Origin: Thiotrichaceae bacterium
GTDB lineage: Bacteria > Pseudomonadota > Gammaproteobacteria > SZUA-140
Length of the DNA stretch: 37,237 nucleotides
Direction of reading: 5' to 3'
NCBI GenBank assembly: GCA_002401765.2
Contig: NVTY02000050.1
Span: forward strand, 1-37,237
Every line of letters starts with the position of its first letter. Within the stretch, counting starts at the first letter, position 1. Made by a program: the position numbers and the translations under genes. The notes beneath the pieces are model-generated. The model was not told the origin of the DNA and searched no databases. It saw only the letters and a program-made list of their open reading frames with translations. Positions 16,113 through 25,383 of the stretch are shown piece by piece.

Positions 16113-18608
16113 ATGCCTGAATCAGTGACTATTTCAAGGCGCCAGGTCAAGGGTGATGAGGGCCGTTTCAGTGAACTTAAAAAGCGTGGCATAGCGCTAG
16201 CACAAGAGATCTCAGGTGATCTTTGGAGTGACTATAATGCGCATGATCCCGGTGTCACCATCTTGGAACAGCTGTGTTATGCGCTCACTGAACTTGCATT
16301 TCATGCGGATGCGGATGTGGCAGATCTACTGCTCAATGGGGATGGAAAACTTGATTATCAGGCGCAATCACTGCATCAACCTGAAGATGTTTTCCCCTGC
16401 CGCGCGACGACATTAACGGATCTTCGTAAGACGTTGCTGGATGAAGTGAAAGAGATTGATAATATCTGGCTGTCTATTGTGAACGATAGCATGGTAGAGG
16501 GTGATGGGCGCTCCCAGGTGCCTGGTCTGTATTATGCAGAAGTAAAACGAAACCATGATGTCTCGCTGACCGATGATGAACTTCGCAAGAAGATATTTGA
16601 TGCCTATTACCGTCAGCGGAATGTTGCCGAAGACCTCGCCGGGGTAAAGTTTTTAAAGATGTGCCCATGTCGATTGAATGCGAGGATCGAAGTCAATAAT
16701 AGCCAGCTTGCTGAAGAGTTATTGGCCGAAGTTTATTTTCGTTGTGGTGAATATATATCGGGCAGCATTCCGCTGAATCCTTATATCAAAGCCCAGGCGG
16801 AAGGGTATTCGTTGGAGCAGTTGTTTGATGGCCCCTTAACTGAACATGGCTTGTTTGATCTTCACCATGAGGATGCCACCTCTGCTTCTACTGATGTCTT
16901 GATACCGTCACTGTTTACCATCATCAATGATATGGTTGGTGTTGAGCATATCAAAGCGTTAAGTGTGGCTTCTGAAGGAGGAACTTTCTATGAGGCGCTT
17001 CCCAGGCGAAATGACGATGGAATCTTGACGTTAGATTTAAGCGAAAACCTTCAATTAATGACGGTTAAGTTGATTCGTCATGGTGGTGAGGTCCCGGTTT
17101 CAATTGAAGCGGTTAAACAGCGTTATAAAGAACTTTGCTACCGACGTGATTCACAGCGTCAAATTAAGCAGAATTTTAGCGCGCTCTATTCGTTACCAGT
17201 GGGTGATGTAAAGGCGGCAGGGCAATACACCTCGATACAGGAACATTTTCCTGTGACCTATGGCATTAACCGCTATGGTGCTAGTGGCGAGTCAACTGCA
17301 CGGCTGGCACAAACGCGGCAATTAAAGTCATATTTACTGCTGTTTGATCAGATCATGGCCAATTTTAGTGCGAGTTGTGCGCAGTTAAATAAGCTTTATT
17401 CAACGGATAATACAGCGGCTCATTCATATGGTTATCAAGTGGTTGATGACAGCACTGTGGCTGATGTTGCACTTATTTACCCTGATGAACCTGGCGTTGT
17501 GATTGCAAACATATTGGCGAAATATGACCGTTACTATGAAAGAAAAGGACGCGTGCTTGACTACCTATTGGCGATCTATGGGCAGAAGTTTACGCAAAAG
17601 ACCTTGCGCTACTTTAATTATTATTATCAGGATGACGAGCTGGAGAAAGTGCTTGTCAAAAATAAAATTGCGTTCCTTGAGTCCATCATCTCGTTTGACC
17701 GGGATCGTGCTGCAGGTTTCAATCTTTCGCAGCTTTCATGGAATAGCGCTAATGTTGCGGGGCTACAACGGCGATTGTCGATTCTGTTGGGGTTTAGGCA
17801 TATCGAATGCCGCTCCCTCACATTGCCGCTGGTAAAACTGGGTTTGAAGGTTATTTCTCATGATGAGTATTGTTTGTTGTCAGGTGGCAGTGATGCATTG
17901 AGAATGATTGACCCAAGTGATATCAATGACTACGTAGTGGAGAAGTTTTACCCGGTTGCATTTGAATGGTGCGATGAAGCGCGTGCCGTAATGGATGTTG
18001 GGGATAATATTGACGATTTTGTACCGATCAAAAACAACGTGATTAGTGAGCTACTGTTGCAGGAAGGGGTTTCATTAAGCCGTTATAGTGTTGGCAGTTT
18101 GGCGCCTGATATCGATTATCAGATGGTATTCAAGTCTGAAAAAGAGAAAGACTGGTGGTATATCGGCCGTAATGAGACGCGGAAAAAGGCTGAAAATAGC
18201 CTTCGCCTATTACATCGGTTTTTGGTGCATCTCAATATTGAAAGTGAAGGCCTTCACCTCATTGAACATTTATTATTGCGGCCACGTAATGGCGCTATTC
18301 ATGCAGACTTGCCTGATATTAATCAGCCTAAGTTTTATGCATCAAGAATATCCGTAATTTTCCCTGCATGGACAGCGCGCTGTCATGACCCGCGTTTTAG
18401 GAATTTGGTTGATGATAGTGTACGGGTTAATTGCCCTGCTCATGTCTATGCAGATATATATTGGCTGGACTTTGAAACAATGTATCAATTCGAAGGGCTC
18501 TATAAAGGCTGGCTTGATACGCGCCTTTCAGCATCGGTCGCCATTGACAAAACGGCACTGGCATTGATTAAGTTCCTTCACGAGCTGCCGTGTGATGTTG
18601 ATGAATAA
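16113..18608 (+). CDS. Baseplate wedge protein (Afp12/Pvc12-like)
   Basis: This is an 831-residue protein. The strongest marker is near the N-terminus, GDLWSDYNAHDPGVTILEQL followed by CYALTELAFHADADV (about residues 34-68), which is the conserved W-x-D-Y-N-x-H-D-P-G-V-T-I-L-E segment of Afp12-type and gp7/gp6-type wedge proteins. The C-terminal part has LLHRFLVHLNIESEGLHLIE and LLRPR, also common in the family. It should form the wedge together with the 11389-15195 product. Its 3' end overlaps the tape-measure gene by a few codons, so translation is coupled. Confidence 0.88.
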   Translation: MPESVTISRRQVKGDEGRFSELKKRGIALAQEISGDLWSDYNAHDPGVTILEQLCYALTELAFHADADVADLLLNGDGKLDYQAQSLHQPEDVFPCRATTLTDLRKTLLDEVKEIDNIWLSIVNDSMVEGDGRSQVPGLYYAEVKRNHDVSLTDDELRKKIFDAYYRQRNVAEDLAGVKFLKMCPCRLNARIEVNNSQLAEELLAEVYFRCGEYISGSIPLNPYIKAQAEGYSLEQLFDGPLTEHGLFDLHHEDATSASTDVLIPSLFTIINDMVGVEHIKALSVASEGGTFYEALPRRNDDGILTLDLSENLQLMTVKLIRHGGEVPVSIEAVKQRYKELCYRRDSQRQIKQNFSALYSLPVGDVKAAGQYTSIQEHFPVTYGINRYGASGESTARLAQTRQLKSYLLLFDQIMANFSASCAQLNKLYSTDNTAAHSYGYQVVDDSTVADVALIYPDEPGVVIANILAKYDRYYERKGRVLDYLLAIYGQKFTQKTLRYFNYYYQDDELEKVLVKNKIAFLESIISFDRDRAAGFNLSQLSWNSANVAGLQRRLSILLGFRHIECRSLTLPLVKLGLKVISHDEYCLLSGGSDALRMIDPSDINDYVVEKFYPVAFEWCDEARAVMDVGDNIDDFVPIKNNVISELLLQEGVSLSRYSVGSLAPDIDYQMVFKSEKEKDWWYIGRNETRKKAENSLRLLHRFLVHLNIESEGLHLIEHLLLRPRNGAIHADLPDINQPKFYASRISVIFPAWTARCHDPRFRNLVDDSVRVNCPAHVYADIYWLDFETMYQFEGLYKGWLDTRLSASVAIDKTALALIKFLHELPCDVDE

Positions 18609-21600
18609 CCAGCATGTTATCGAAGAGCTGGTCTTTGATATTTCATTTTCGACGGAAGACAAGGCCTTTGCGGAACAGGCTGGCTTGAGCGATTTTGTTT
18701 CAAAGTCACTGTTAGGTGTGGTGGGGAATGTCTTTGATGAATATGCTAATGAACATGAGACATTAAGAATAGAGCGATTGGAAATTGATCTTGGGGTGAT
18801 TGCCTATCAGGATTATCCGCACGAAATGGTTGAACGTCTGGGTGAGCAGCTTAGAGATCGTTTGCGTAAGCTATTGGCCGACTATCGAAATGATATCAGG
18901 GTTAACGCATCGGGCGGGGTTGGTTCAGTCACGAAGAGTGAAGTGATGCTGGAGGTTTTTGAACATTTTATGCGGCATGGCGCTTTCCCCTGGCATTACA
19001 AGGCTATTTCATTTGAAGAAACCCAGCGGATGTTTTCACTTCTCATTAGAACGAAAACGGATGCGCTTTGTCGATTGCTTTATCAAACGGGTTTGCCAAC
19101 GGATGTTTCGATCCGCTTGATGGACATCCTTTCATTTGATGATGTGACGGTGGTATTGAAATCTTTATTGGACAAGCGATTTACGTCACTTTCATGGTTG
19201 ATCGAATTAATGGTTGATGCTCAGCTTGACCATGGGTGGTTGTTAAGTAGCCGCCCAAAAGGGCGTGATAGCTGTTTTCGGCATTTATGGCAAATGCTGC
19301 TGGAAGTGTTGCTGCACCCCGCTAACCGAGAGCGCGCAGTGAATACGCTGAGTGTTGTCTTTATTAAAAATGTGGTGCGAACTGAAAATATCAGCATGGT
19401 TGTATTTGGACGTTATCTTGCCGGTAAAATAGATCATTTTTCAGCTCAACGGGGTGAGCGTGAGCCATTACGAGAGATGCTACTTTTACTGGAAGAGTCG
19501 AACGAGTTGGCAGATCCGCGTGTCCCAGCAGTCTCTGACATCTTGCTGTTACTGATGCGGGGCAATGGTGAAGAATTAAAAAAATGGTGGCATCAAATGC
19601 TGGCTAGTCAGCATAGTGCCGAACTGAGCGTGGCCTTAAAAAATCTCTTTCTCTATGCAAGTGGCAGGCAGCACCTGATTGAAACTTGCAGTGAACCGAT
19701 GCTCTATGAGTGGTGTGAATATTTAGCGTCAGCTCAGATTGATTACCTCAAGTTATGTGGCGCTGTATTTATAGACACTGCGGAGATCATTGGTTTGACG
19801 AAGCGGCAGGCACAACATGCCTTCTGGAACCAGGCGCTGCTCTATTATGGTAGTTGCGAGGCGGCAAGATTTAGTCAACAGGGTTTTTTGAGACATTTAT
19901 GCAGAGGGCGAGGCGATGCATTTAGCGCCAATATGTTTAAGGCACTTGATGCGGTAATACCGCATGAACCTGGCGCTTATGATTTTGGCGCGATGGAGGA
20001 AGGGGCGCGAGAGTCGTTGAATCGATTAGATATGGCCGCTGTTGCTGATAGTGCGATGGTGGTTGACGGGGTGCATCTTTCGGAGTGGATATCTGGCTGC
20101 GATGCAGCGGGGCTGAGCATTATTGGCGCCCAGTGGAATGCTATATTACAGCGTCATGCAGCGTTGCTGAAGCGCCTGGTGACAATTCATGCACCGAGGT
20201 GTCTGGTTAGACGAGCGCTGGTGAATGAACTCTCCTTTGAGCAGTTAAGAGATTTGATTGGTTTGATTGATCCCGCGGCAAAGGCATTTGTTGATGATGT
20301 TGTGCGCTTGATATGCCGTGCTTTTGTGGCCTCAAACCTGGTTGATGTGAGCAAGCTACCTTTGCAGGGGCGTATGCTAAGGTTAAATGATGAGCATACG
20401 CTATGGGGATTTACGTTCGACTTTGTGCTGGTTGAACGAGGTAGCCACTTTAATAAAAAGGCATATTGTAGTGCCTTATTACGTGAGATGTCGGCTCACA
20501 ATAACTGTTCATACCGAGCACTACTGGATGTCATGCAGCAGTGGTTCGGCAGGCTTTCAGCTGAAAATAGTTATGCGCGAGATGTGTTATCCATCCTCAA
20601 TGACCTGTGTGAAGACTTCGAGGTCGCGCCCTTGTGTATCTCTGCTGATGCGGCTGTGCAGACTACGAGTTTTCCGCTTGTTAAAGGTGATTTAGACAGG
20701 GCATTTCTACTGAAGGTTCTCAGCCAGGAGCCACCACTAACAGACGGTGATGCTATTTATCTTCAAACGATGATCGCCGGCTTTATAGAAAATTCGGGTG
20801 CACGGGACAGTGCATACTTGAGTGGTTTGTTGGCTGACGAGGTAAAGGCTCGTCGTCTGATTGGCTATCTCTCTCGCACTCAGTTCAAACAGCTTCTCTC
20901 CGTGAGCGGTGGCGAACGGTATCGTTCCTTGTATCCACATGCTGAGCTGTTGTTTGATGGCATTGCTTATGACATGGATAGCGAAGCTAGTGAAAAACTC
21001 CGCGTAGAGTGGTTGGTGTTTTGTTGTCGTTATCTCTATTCTGGCCCGCTTGTATCACCAGCGGTATTCACAAAACTGCTGGCCGATTATTTATTGAGCC
21101 GGTCTGTACGAGATGTCGAACTCATCGTACCGCGGTTGACATTATTTTTTGAGCGAAAAAAGAGTGAGGTACTGAGTCATGTGGTGCTGGATTCAGTAAA
21201 GCGACTCTTTTTTAAAGAGGAAATATTAGCGGAGGAAGGGGGTAGTACAAACGCTGTTGAGGATACCTCCGGCAGTAAAGTGAATCACAACACGCATGAG
21301 TTCGCTAACACACCAGTGGCAATAGGTGACTCGGTTTATATTCGTAATGCCGGGCTTGTCTTGCTGGCGCCCTATCTGTCGATGCTGTTTGAGCGGCTTA
21401 AACTACTTCAAAATAATCAATTCATTTCTGCTGATGCCAGTGCTCACGCGGTCCATATTATGCAGTATATGGCAGACGGGGTGGCAGAGGCCCCTGAATA
21501 TATGATGGTGCTGAATAAATTGATGTGTGGGATTTCCACTGCAAAGCCAGTGGTTAAAAAGGCTCTGATCTCTGATGATGAAAAAGAGATTATTAACGGC

Positions 21601-21828
21601 TTATTAAGTGCCGTTATTGGCAACTGGAAAGGGATTGGTAATACCTCAGTCGAGGGATTACGTGAATCTTTTCTGGCGCGCGAGGGGCGCTTGACGTTTA
21701 AAAATGAGCAGTGGTATCTGCTGGTCGAATCTCGTAGTTATGACGTGCTATTAGACAGCCTGCCGTGGAGTTATGCCATGGTTAAGTATTCATGGATGCC
21801 ACAAGTGATCAATGTGGAGTGGCGATGA
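18595..21828 (+). CDS. Contractile injection system tape measure protein (Afp14-like)
   Basis: About 1077 residues from the ATG at 18595; GTG 18592 and ATG 18601 are also in frame. The N-terminus, HVIEELVFDISFSTEDKAF then LRIERLEIDLGVIAYQDY and REQL-type helices, is the CIS tape-measure family signature (a short beta segment with RIERLEIDLG). The rest is mostly helical with no domain I can name. Tape measure length sets particle length and the chain may occupy the tube lumen. The stop TGA at 21826-21828 overlaps the ATG of the ATPase gene (ATGA). Confidence 0.88.
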   Translation: MLMNNQHVIEELVFDISFSTEDKAFAEQAGLSDFVSKSLLGVVGNVFDEYANEHETLRIERLEIDLGVIAYQDYPHEMVERLGEQLRDRLRKLLADYRNDIRVNASGGVGSVTKSEVMLEVFEHFMRHGAFPWHYKAISFEETQRMFSLLIRTKTDALCRLLYQTGLPTDVSIRLMDILSFDDVTVVLKSLLDKRFTSLSWLIELMVDAQLDHGWLLSSRPKGRDSCFRHLWQMLLEVLLHPANRERAVNTLSVVFIKNVVRTENISMVVFGRYLAGKIDHFSAQRGEREPLREMLLLLEESNELADPRVPAVSDILLLLMRGNGEELKKWWHQMLASQHSAELSVALKNLFLYASGRQHLIETCSEPMLYEWCEYLASAQIDYLKLCGAVFIDTAEIIGLTKRQAQHAFWNQALLYYGSCEAARFSQQGFLRHLCRGRGDAFSANMFKALDAVIPHEPGAYDFGAMEEGARESLNRLDMAAVADSAMVVDGVHLSEWISGCDAAGLSIIGAQWNAILQRHAALLKRLVTIHAPRCLVRRALVNELSFEQLRDLIGLIDPAAKAFVDDVVRLICRAFVASNLVDVSKLPLQGRMLRLNDEHTLWGFTFDFVLVERGSHFNKKAYCSALLREMSAHNNCSYRALLDVMQQWFGRLSAENSYARDVLSILNDLCEDFEVAPLCISADAAVQTTSFPLVKGDLDRAFLLKVLSQEPPLTDGDAIYLQTMIAGFIENSGARDSAYLSGLLADEVKARRLIGYLSRTQFKQLLSVSGGERYRSLYPHAELLFDGIAYDMDSEASEKLRVEWLVFCCRYLYSGPLVSPAVFTKLLADYLLSRSVRDVELIVPRLTLFFERKKSEVLSHVVLDSVKRLFFKEEILAEEGGSTNAVEDTSGSKVNHNTHEFANTPVAIGDSVYIRNAGLVLLAPYLSMLFERLKLLQNNQFISADASAHAVHIMQYMADGVAEAPEYMMVLNKLMCGISTAKPVVKKALISDDEKEIINGLLSAVIGNWKGIGNTSVEGLRESFLAREGRLTFKNEQWYLLVESRSYDVLLDSLPWSYAMVKYSWMPQVINVEWR

Positions 21829-23177
21829 GTCATTCTATTATGGCCTCAAACAATGGGCGCGCACTTGCGTCTGAAGTTGAGTGGCTGGTGCGAGTGATGG
21901 ATACGCGTATCCGGCTCTATTTTGAGCAGGAATGTGACTACGACTGCACCTATCAACATGCACCACCAGCGCTTAATACTGAATCTCAGTATGGAGCCCT
22001 TGTGAGTGAATATTCCTTTGGGTTTGACGAGCGATTGGTATTAATGACTGCATTGGTACCTCATTTGCGGCCGCAAGCCTTGGATATGTTTTTGATTAAT
22101 AATGGCACAACCGGACGCGCTTATGCCGAATTTGGTGGTTGGAAAGGGAAAGTACATGGTGGTTTTTTACCCACCTGTGAAACCGCTGTATTTTTGATTG
22201 CAGGGGATGACTTAATCAAACGTACTGAGGCAATGTGCTTTTTTGAGGACACTCACCCTTTCATTAGCCATGCTTTATTGTCGATTGGTGATGAGGGCGC
22301 TAATGAAGCGCAGTTTAGTCGCTCACTCGGTGTGAGTGTTGAGACGGTTAACCGTTGTACGGTCGGGGTGCGACACAAACCAGACTTTAGCAATGGTTTT
22401 CCTGCACAGCGAATCGAAAGTCGTCTCAGTTGGGATGATCTTGTATTGGCGCCAGAGGTGATGGATGAAGTGGCCAATATTAGTGAGTGGATTAAACACC
22501 AGCACACTATTATGGACAGCTGGGGGCTTTCTCGCATTATTAAGCCGGGCTATCGCGCGTTGTTCTATGGCCCGCCGGGTACCGGAAAGAGTATGACTGC
22601 GGCACTGCTGGGTGCTGAAACGGGCTTGGATGTCTATCGTATTGACCTGTCACAGGTGGTCTCAAAGTATATCGGTGAAACTGAAAAGAATTTGGCCAAT
22701 GTATTTAATCAGGCAGAAAGAAAGAACTGGATTCTGTTTTTTGATGAGGCTGACGCGTTGTTTGGCAAGCGTACTCAAACGTCCAGCTCGAATGACCGTT
22801 ACGCAAATCAGGAGGTGGCGTATCTGTTACAGCGAATTGAGGATTTTGCGGGGATTGTGATTCTCGCTACCAACCTTAAAGCGAATATTGATGATGCCTT
22901 TGCGCGCCGCTTTCAGTCGCTAGTACACTTTTCAATGCCAGATGCCGATGAGCGTGGGCGCTTATGGCGTGCCGCTTTGAATGGAAAATGCAAAACAAAT
23001 AAAGATGTCTGTTTCCATCAACTGGCTGAAGAATATGAGTTATCAGGTGGTGCGATTATCAATGTCATCAGATATGGCGCGCTCAGTGCGCTACGCAGAG
23101 AGTGCGATACGATTAGTCATAGTGATCTGCTCGCTGGTGTCACCAAAGAGCTCAGGAAAGAAGGAAAGACACTTTAG
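21825..23177 (+). CDS. AAA+ ATPase of the eCIS (Afp15/Pvc15-like)
   Basis: The ATG at 21825 overlaps the upstream stop, so I prefer it to the in-frame ATG at 21792; it gives 450 residues. The AAA+ domain is C-terminal: Walker A GPPGTGKS (249-256), Walker B ILFFDEAD (303-310), sensor ATN (348-350) and arginine finger pair R361-R362 in FARRF. The N-terminal 200 residues are the eCIS-specific region, with FIxxNGTTGRAYAEFGGWKG as a recognisable part. Afp15-type ATPases are needed for particle assembly or loading but are not in the mature particle. This ends the block of core machine genes. Confidence 0.94.
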   Translation: MSHSIMASNNGRALASEVEWLVRVMDTRIRLYFEQECDYDCTYQHAPPALNTESQYGALVSEYSFGFDERLVLMTALVPHLRPQALDMFLINNGTTGRAYAEFGGWKGKVHGGFLPTCETAVFLIAGDDLIKRTEAMCFFEDTHPFISHALLSIGDEGANEAQFSRSLGVSVETVNRCTVGVRHKPDFSNGFPAQRIESRLSWDDLVLAPEVMDEVANISEWIKHQHTIMDSWGLSRIIKPGYRALFYGPPGTGKSMTAALLGAETGLDVYRIDLSQVVSKYIGETEKNLANVFNQAERKNWILFFDEADALFGKRTQTSSSNDRYANQEVAYLLQRIEDFAGIVILATNLKANIDDAFARRFQSLVHFSMPDADERGRLWRAALNGKCKTNKDVCFHQLAEEYELSGGAIINVIRYGALSALRRECDTISHSDLLAGVTKELRKEGKTL

Positions 23178-23179
23178 GG

Positions 23180-25336
23180 ATGGACATGATCAGTGCAATA
23201 AAGAAATCGTTAACCGTTGGTCAACAGTGGCTATTGGTGGCAATACTAGCTGTCTCGCAATGTCTGATAGTGCCAGGGGCCATGGCACAGAACACAGCGG
23301 TTGATGTTAATTGTGAGCCCGCGCTCGACTGGGAGACATACAGTGATTATCTAATATCGGTTGATGAAACACGTGTGATGTGGATACAGCAAGATTTAAA
23401 TACATTGGTCGCTCAAGGCGTACTGCAAAGTGATGTGCCTGTTGATGGTTTTTTGTGGGCAAAAACGCGAGAGGCGCTTTACGAATATTGCCAAAGTTTA
23501 AGCGCACAGCCATCGGGAGGCTTTGCAATTGGCTTGATCCAGAAGTTAGATCAACAGATTGCGCTGATGGCGGCGGTAGAAAATACAATTAATGCTAGCA
23601 CCGTAGCAGATGAGATTGCTTCTGATGAAAAAGAAGAGCCGCTGGTAAAAAAAGAACAGGCAGTGGTAGACGCGAATGTGGTGAGCCAAAAAATAGAGAT
23701 GCTCACGGCTGAGCAACCAGCGAGCTGGTACCAGCTAAGTGAGCAGGCTCTGGCCAGTGCAAAAGAAAACGCTGCGAATGATGCGTCTACACTCCCCTCG
23801 GCGGCATCGTTAGATAATATTTCTCAGATCATTGACGTGCCTTATCTCAATGAGGCCGCCTTTTTAGCGGCGGTACTCGCAAAGGCTAGCATCAGCACTG
23901 ATGAGTATCCCGCCTTGACTCAGGCATTAGCCTTAGCGGCGAGGATGACATCATCGTCTGAGTTGAAGGATATTGTCCTTGATGATGATGATTGTGGCTG
24001 CGCACAGGAATTTTCAGACACTGTATATGGCTTTTACCCATACTGGTTATCAGCTGGCATAGCGAAGAAGGAGAGCGAAGACGCTGGTCAGCAGGCGGCT
24101 GCCTTGCCGATAGAGGCGGAGACTACTGAGCTCTCGCCGGTGGTGGTGCCTACCATCAATTATAGTGTGATCAACCGAATCGCCTACTATGCACTAACGG
24201 TGGATCATAATGGCGAAATTCAAAAACCATTGCACTGGAATAGCGAAGGGCAACTTGGGAATTTCATCCACAAGGCACATCGCCATAAAACAGCAGTAGA
24301 CTTGGTCATTTATTCAGATCAGTGGATGAACTGGTCTGATGCCGATCAAACGCGGGCGGTGAGGTCAATCGCTCGTCAATTAAGACTTGAGGTTGAATAT
24401 AAACAGGACGGCGTGATGGCGTATGCACCATTTCTAAATGGCACTAGCGCTTCGCCGGATGGCGTCACACTTTACTTTGATCACTATGCAAATAGCGCGA
24501 TAGAAGCCAGGCAGGGCATTGTAAGATTTGTAAAGCAGCTTCATACCCAGCTAGCAAAGCAGGATAGGTCGCTTAAGATTAATGTGTTACTTGATATAGA
24601 GACTTCTGTGCTTGAAACTAGCGACGATCTTTTTATGAACCTAAAGGATCTGCTCGTCAAAAAAGACGATGATAGCCTGGTTTATGTTGATTCGCTGATT
24701 GTCTTCCTCAGTGAACCGACGACAGATACGAAAAAGAAATTACGGAGTAAAATTGAGGATGAGTTTAGCGGTAAAGAGCGGATGTTGGTGTTGCGTAAAG
24801 TGATTCCGGTCATCACGCCGCATGGCCATGAAAAAGACCCTAAAGGAACTTATGAGCAATTTAAGCATGATTTGATCTATTTTAATAATAACTTTGCAGG
24901 CATTGGTTTATGGCCAGTGCCGCTAATATCAGATGCGGATGCGGATGCCATCGCAAAGGCTATTGATGCTCAATTTTCTATCAAGAGCGGCAATGGTGTG
25001 CTAAATGCCATATCTGAAAAATACCCGAGGCTGTGCAAGTACGCCTGCCCGAATAGAAAGGTACTACGGCTGATGTTTGATGGGCTGTTAATTTTGATCG
25101 TCGGATATGGGGTGTTAGCGATATTTTCACGCCGCTTGCGCCGTTTCTATAATCGGCATTCAATTTATTTCAAGCTGTATATGTTTGCCATGGTCATGGT
25201 GTTCATGACCTCACTGGTGTGTGACCCCTTCTGGAAGGAAAGGCGCGATGCTGTTTTCGTGGGGGCATTACTTAGCGTGGCGGCATTTTTTATGATTCGT
25301 AAATACACCAGCGCTAAGCAGGGAGCGCTTCCTTAG
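23180..25336 (+). CDS. Exported, membrane-anchored GH18-like protein with degenerate active site
   Basis: This 718-residue protein has an N-terminal signal peptide (basic start, WLLVAILAVSQCLIVPGAMA then QN). Residues about 55-95 look like a peptidoglycan-binding module (IQQDLNTLVAQGVL, VDGFLWAKTREAL). A low-complexity, acidic linker follows. The region from GFYPYW (284-289) has the feel of a GH18 TIM barrel (RIAYYALTVDHNGE; AVDLVIYSDQW). The place of the catalytic DxxDxDxE motif is DGVTLYFD (427-434), so only the first D is kept and the acid E is D; hydrolysis is doubtful. Three hydrophobic helices end the protein (about 627-650, 659-678, 687-707). It may bind cell wall and sit in the envelope near the particle or help its release; this is inferred. 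Confidence 0.6.
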   Translation: MDMISAIKKSLTVGQQWLLVAILAVSQCLIVPGAMAQNTAVDVNCEPALDWETYSDYLISVDETRVMWIQQDLNTLVAQGVLQSDVPVDGFLWAKTREALYEYCQSLSAQPSGGFAIGLIQKLDQQIALMAAVENTINASTVADEIASDEKEEPLVKKEQAVVDANVVSQKIEMLTAEQPASWYQLSEQALASAKENAANDASTLPSAASLDNISQIIDVPYLNEAAFLAAVLAKASISTDEYPALTQALALAARMTSSSELKDIVLDDDDCGCAQEFSDTVYGFYPYWLSAGIAKKESEDAGQQAAALPIEAETTELSPVVVPTINYSVINRIAYYALTVDHNGEIQKPLHWNSEGQLGNFIHKAHRHKTAVDLVIYSDQWMNWSDADQTRAVRSIARQLRLEVEYKQDGVMAYAPFLNGTSASPDGVTLYFDHYANSAIEARQGIVRFVKQLHTQLAKQDRSLKINVLLDIETSVLETSDDLFMNLKDLLVKKDDDSLVYVDSLIVFLSEPTTDTKKKLRSKIEDEFSGKERMLVLRKVIPVITPHGHEKDPKGTYEQFKHDLIYFNNNFAGIGLWPVPLISDADADAIAKAIDAQFSIKSGNGVLNAISEKYPRLCKYACPNRKVLRLMFDGLLILIVGYGVLAIFSRRLRRFYNRHSIYFKLYMFAMVMVFMTSLVCDPFWKERRDAVFVGALLSVAAFFMIRKYTSAKQGALP

Positions 25337-25383
25337 CGGAAATTAGGTATTCACTATTTTCAATCATGATAAAGGAAGGAACA

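Noticed and set aside
3840..23177. Prophage interpretation of the tail-like genes
   Set aside because: No terminase, portal, capsid, integrase or lysis genes are seen, while DUF4255, DUF5908 and an Afp15-type ATPase are present, which point to eCIS.
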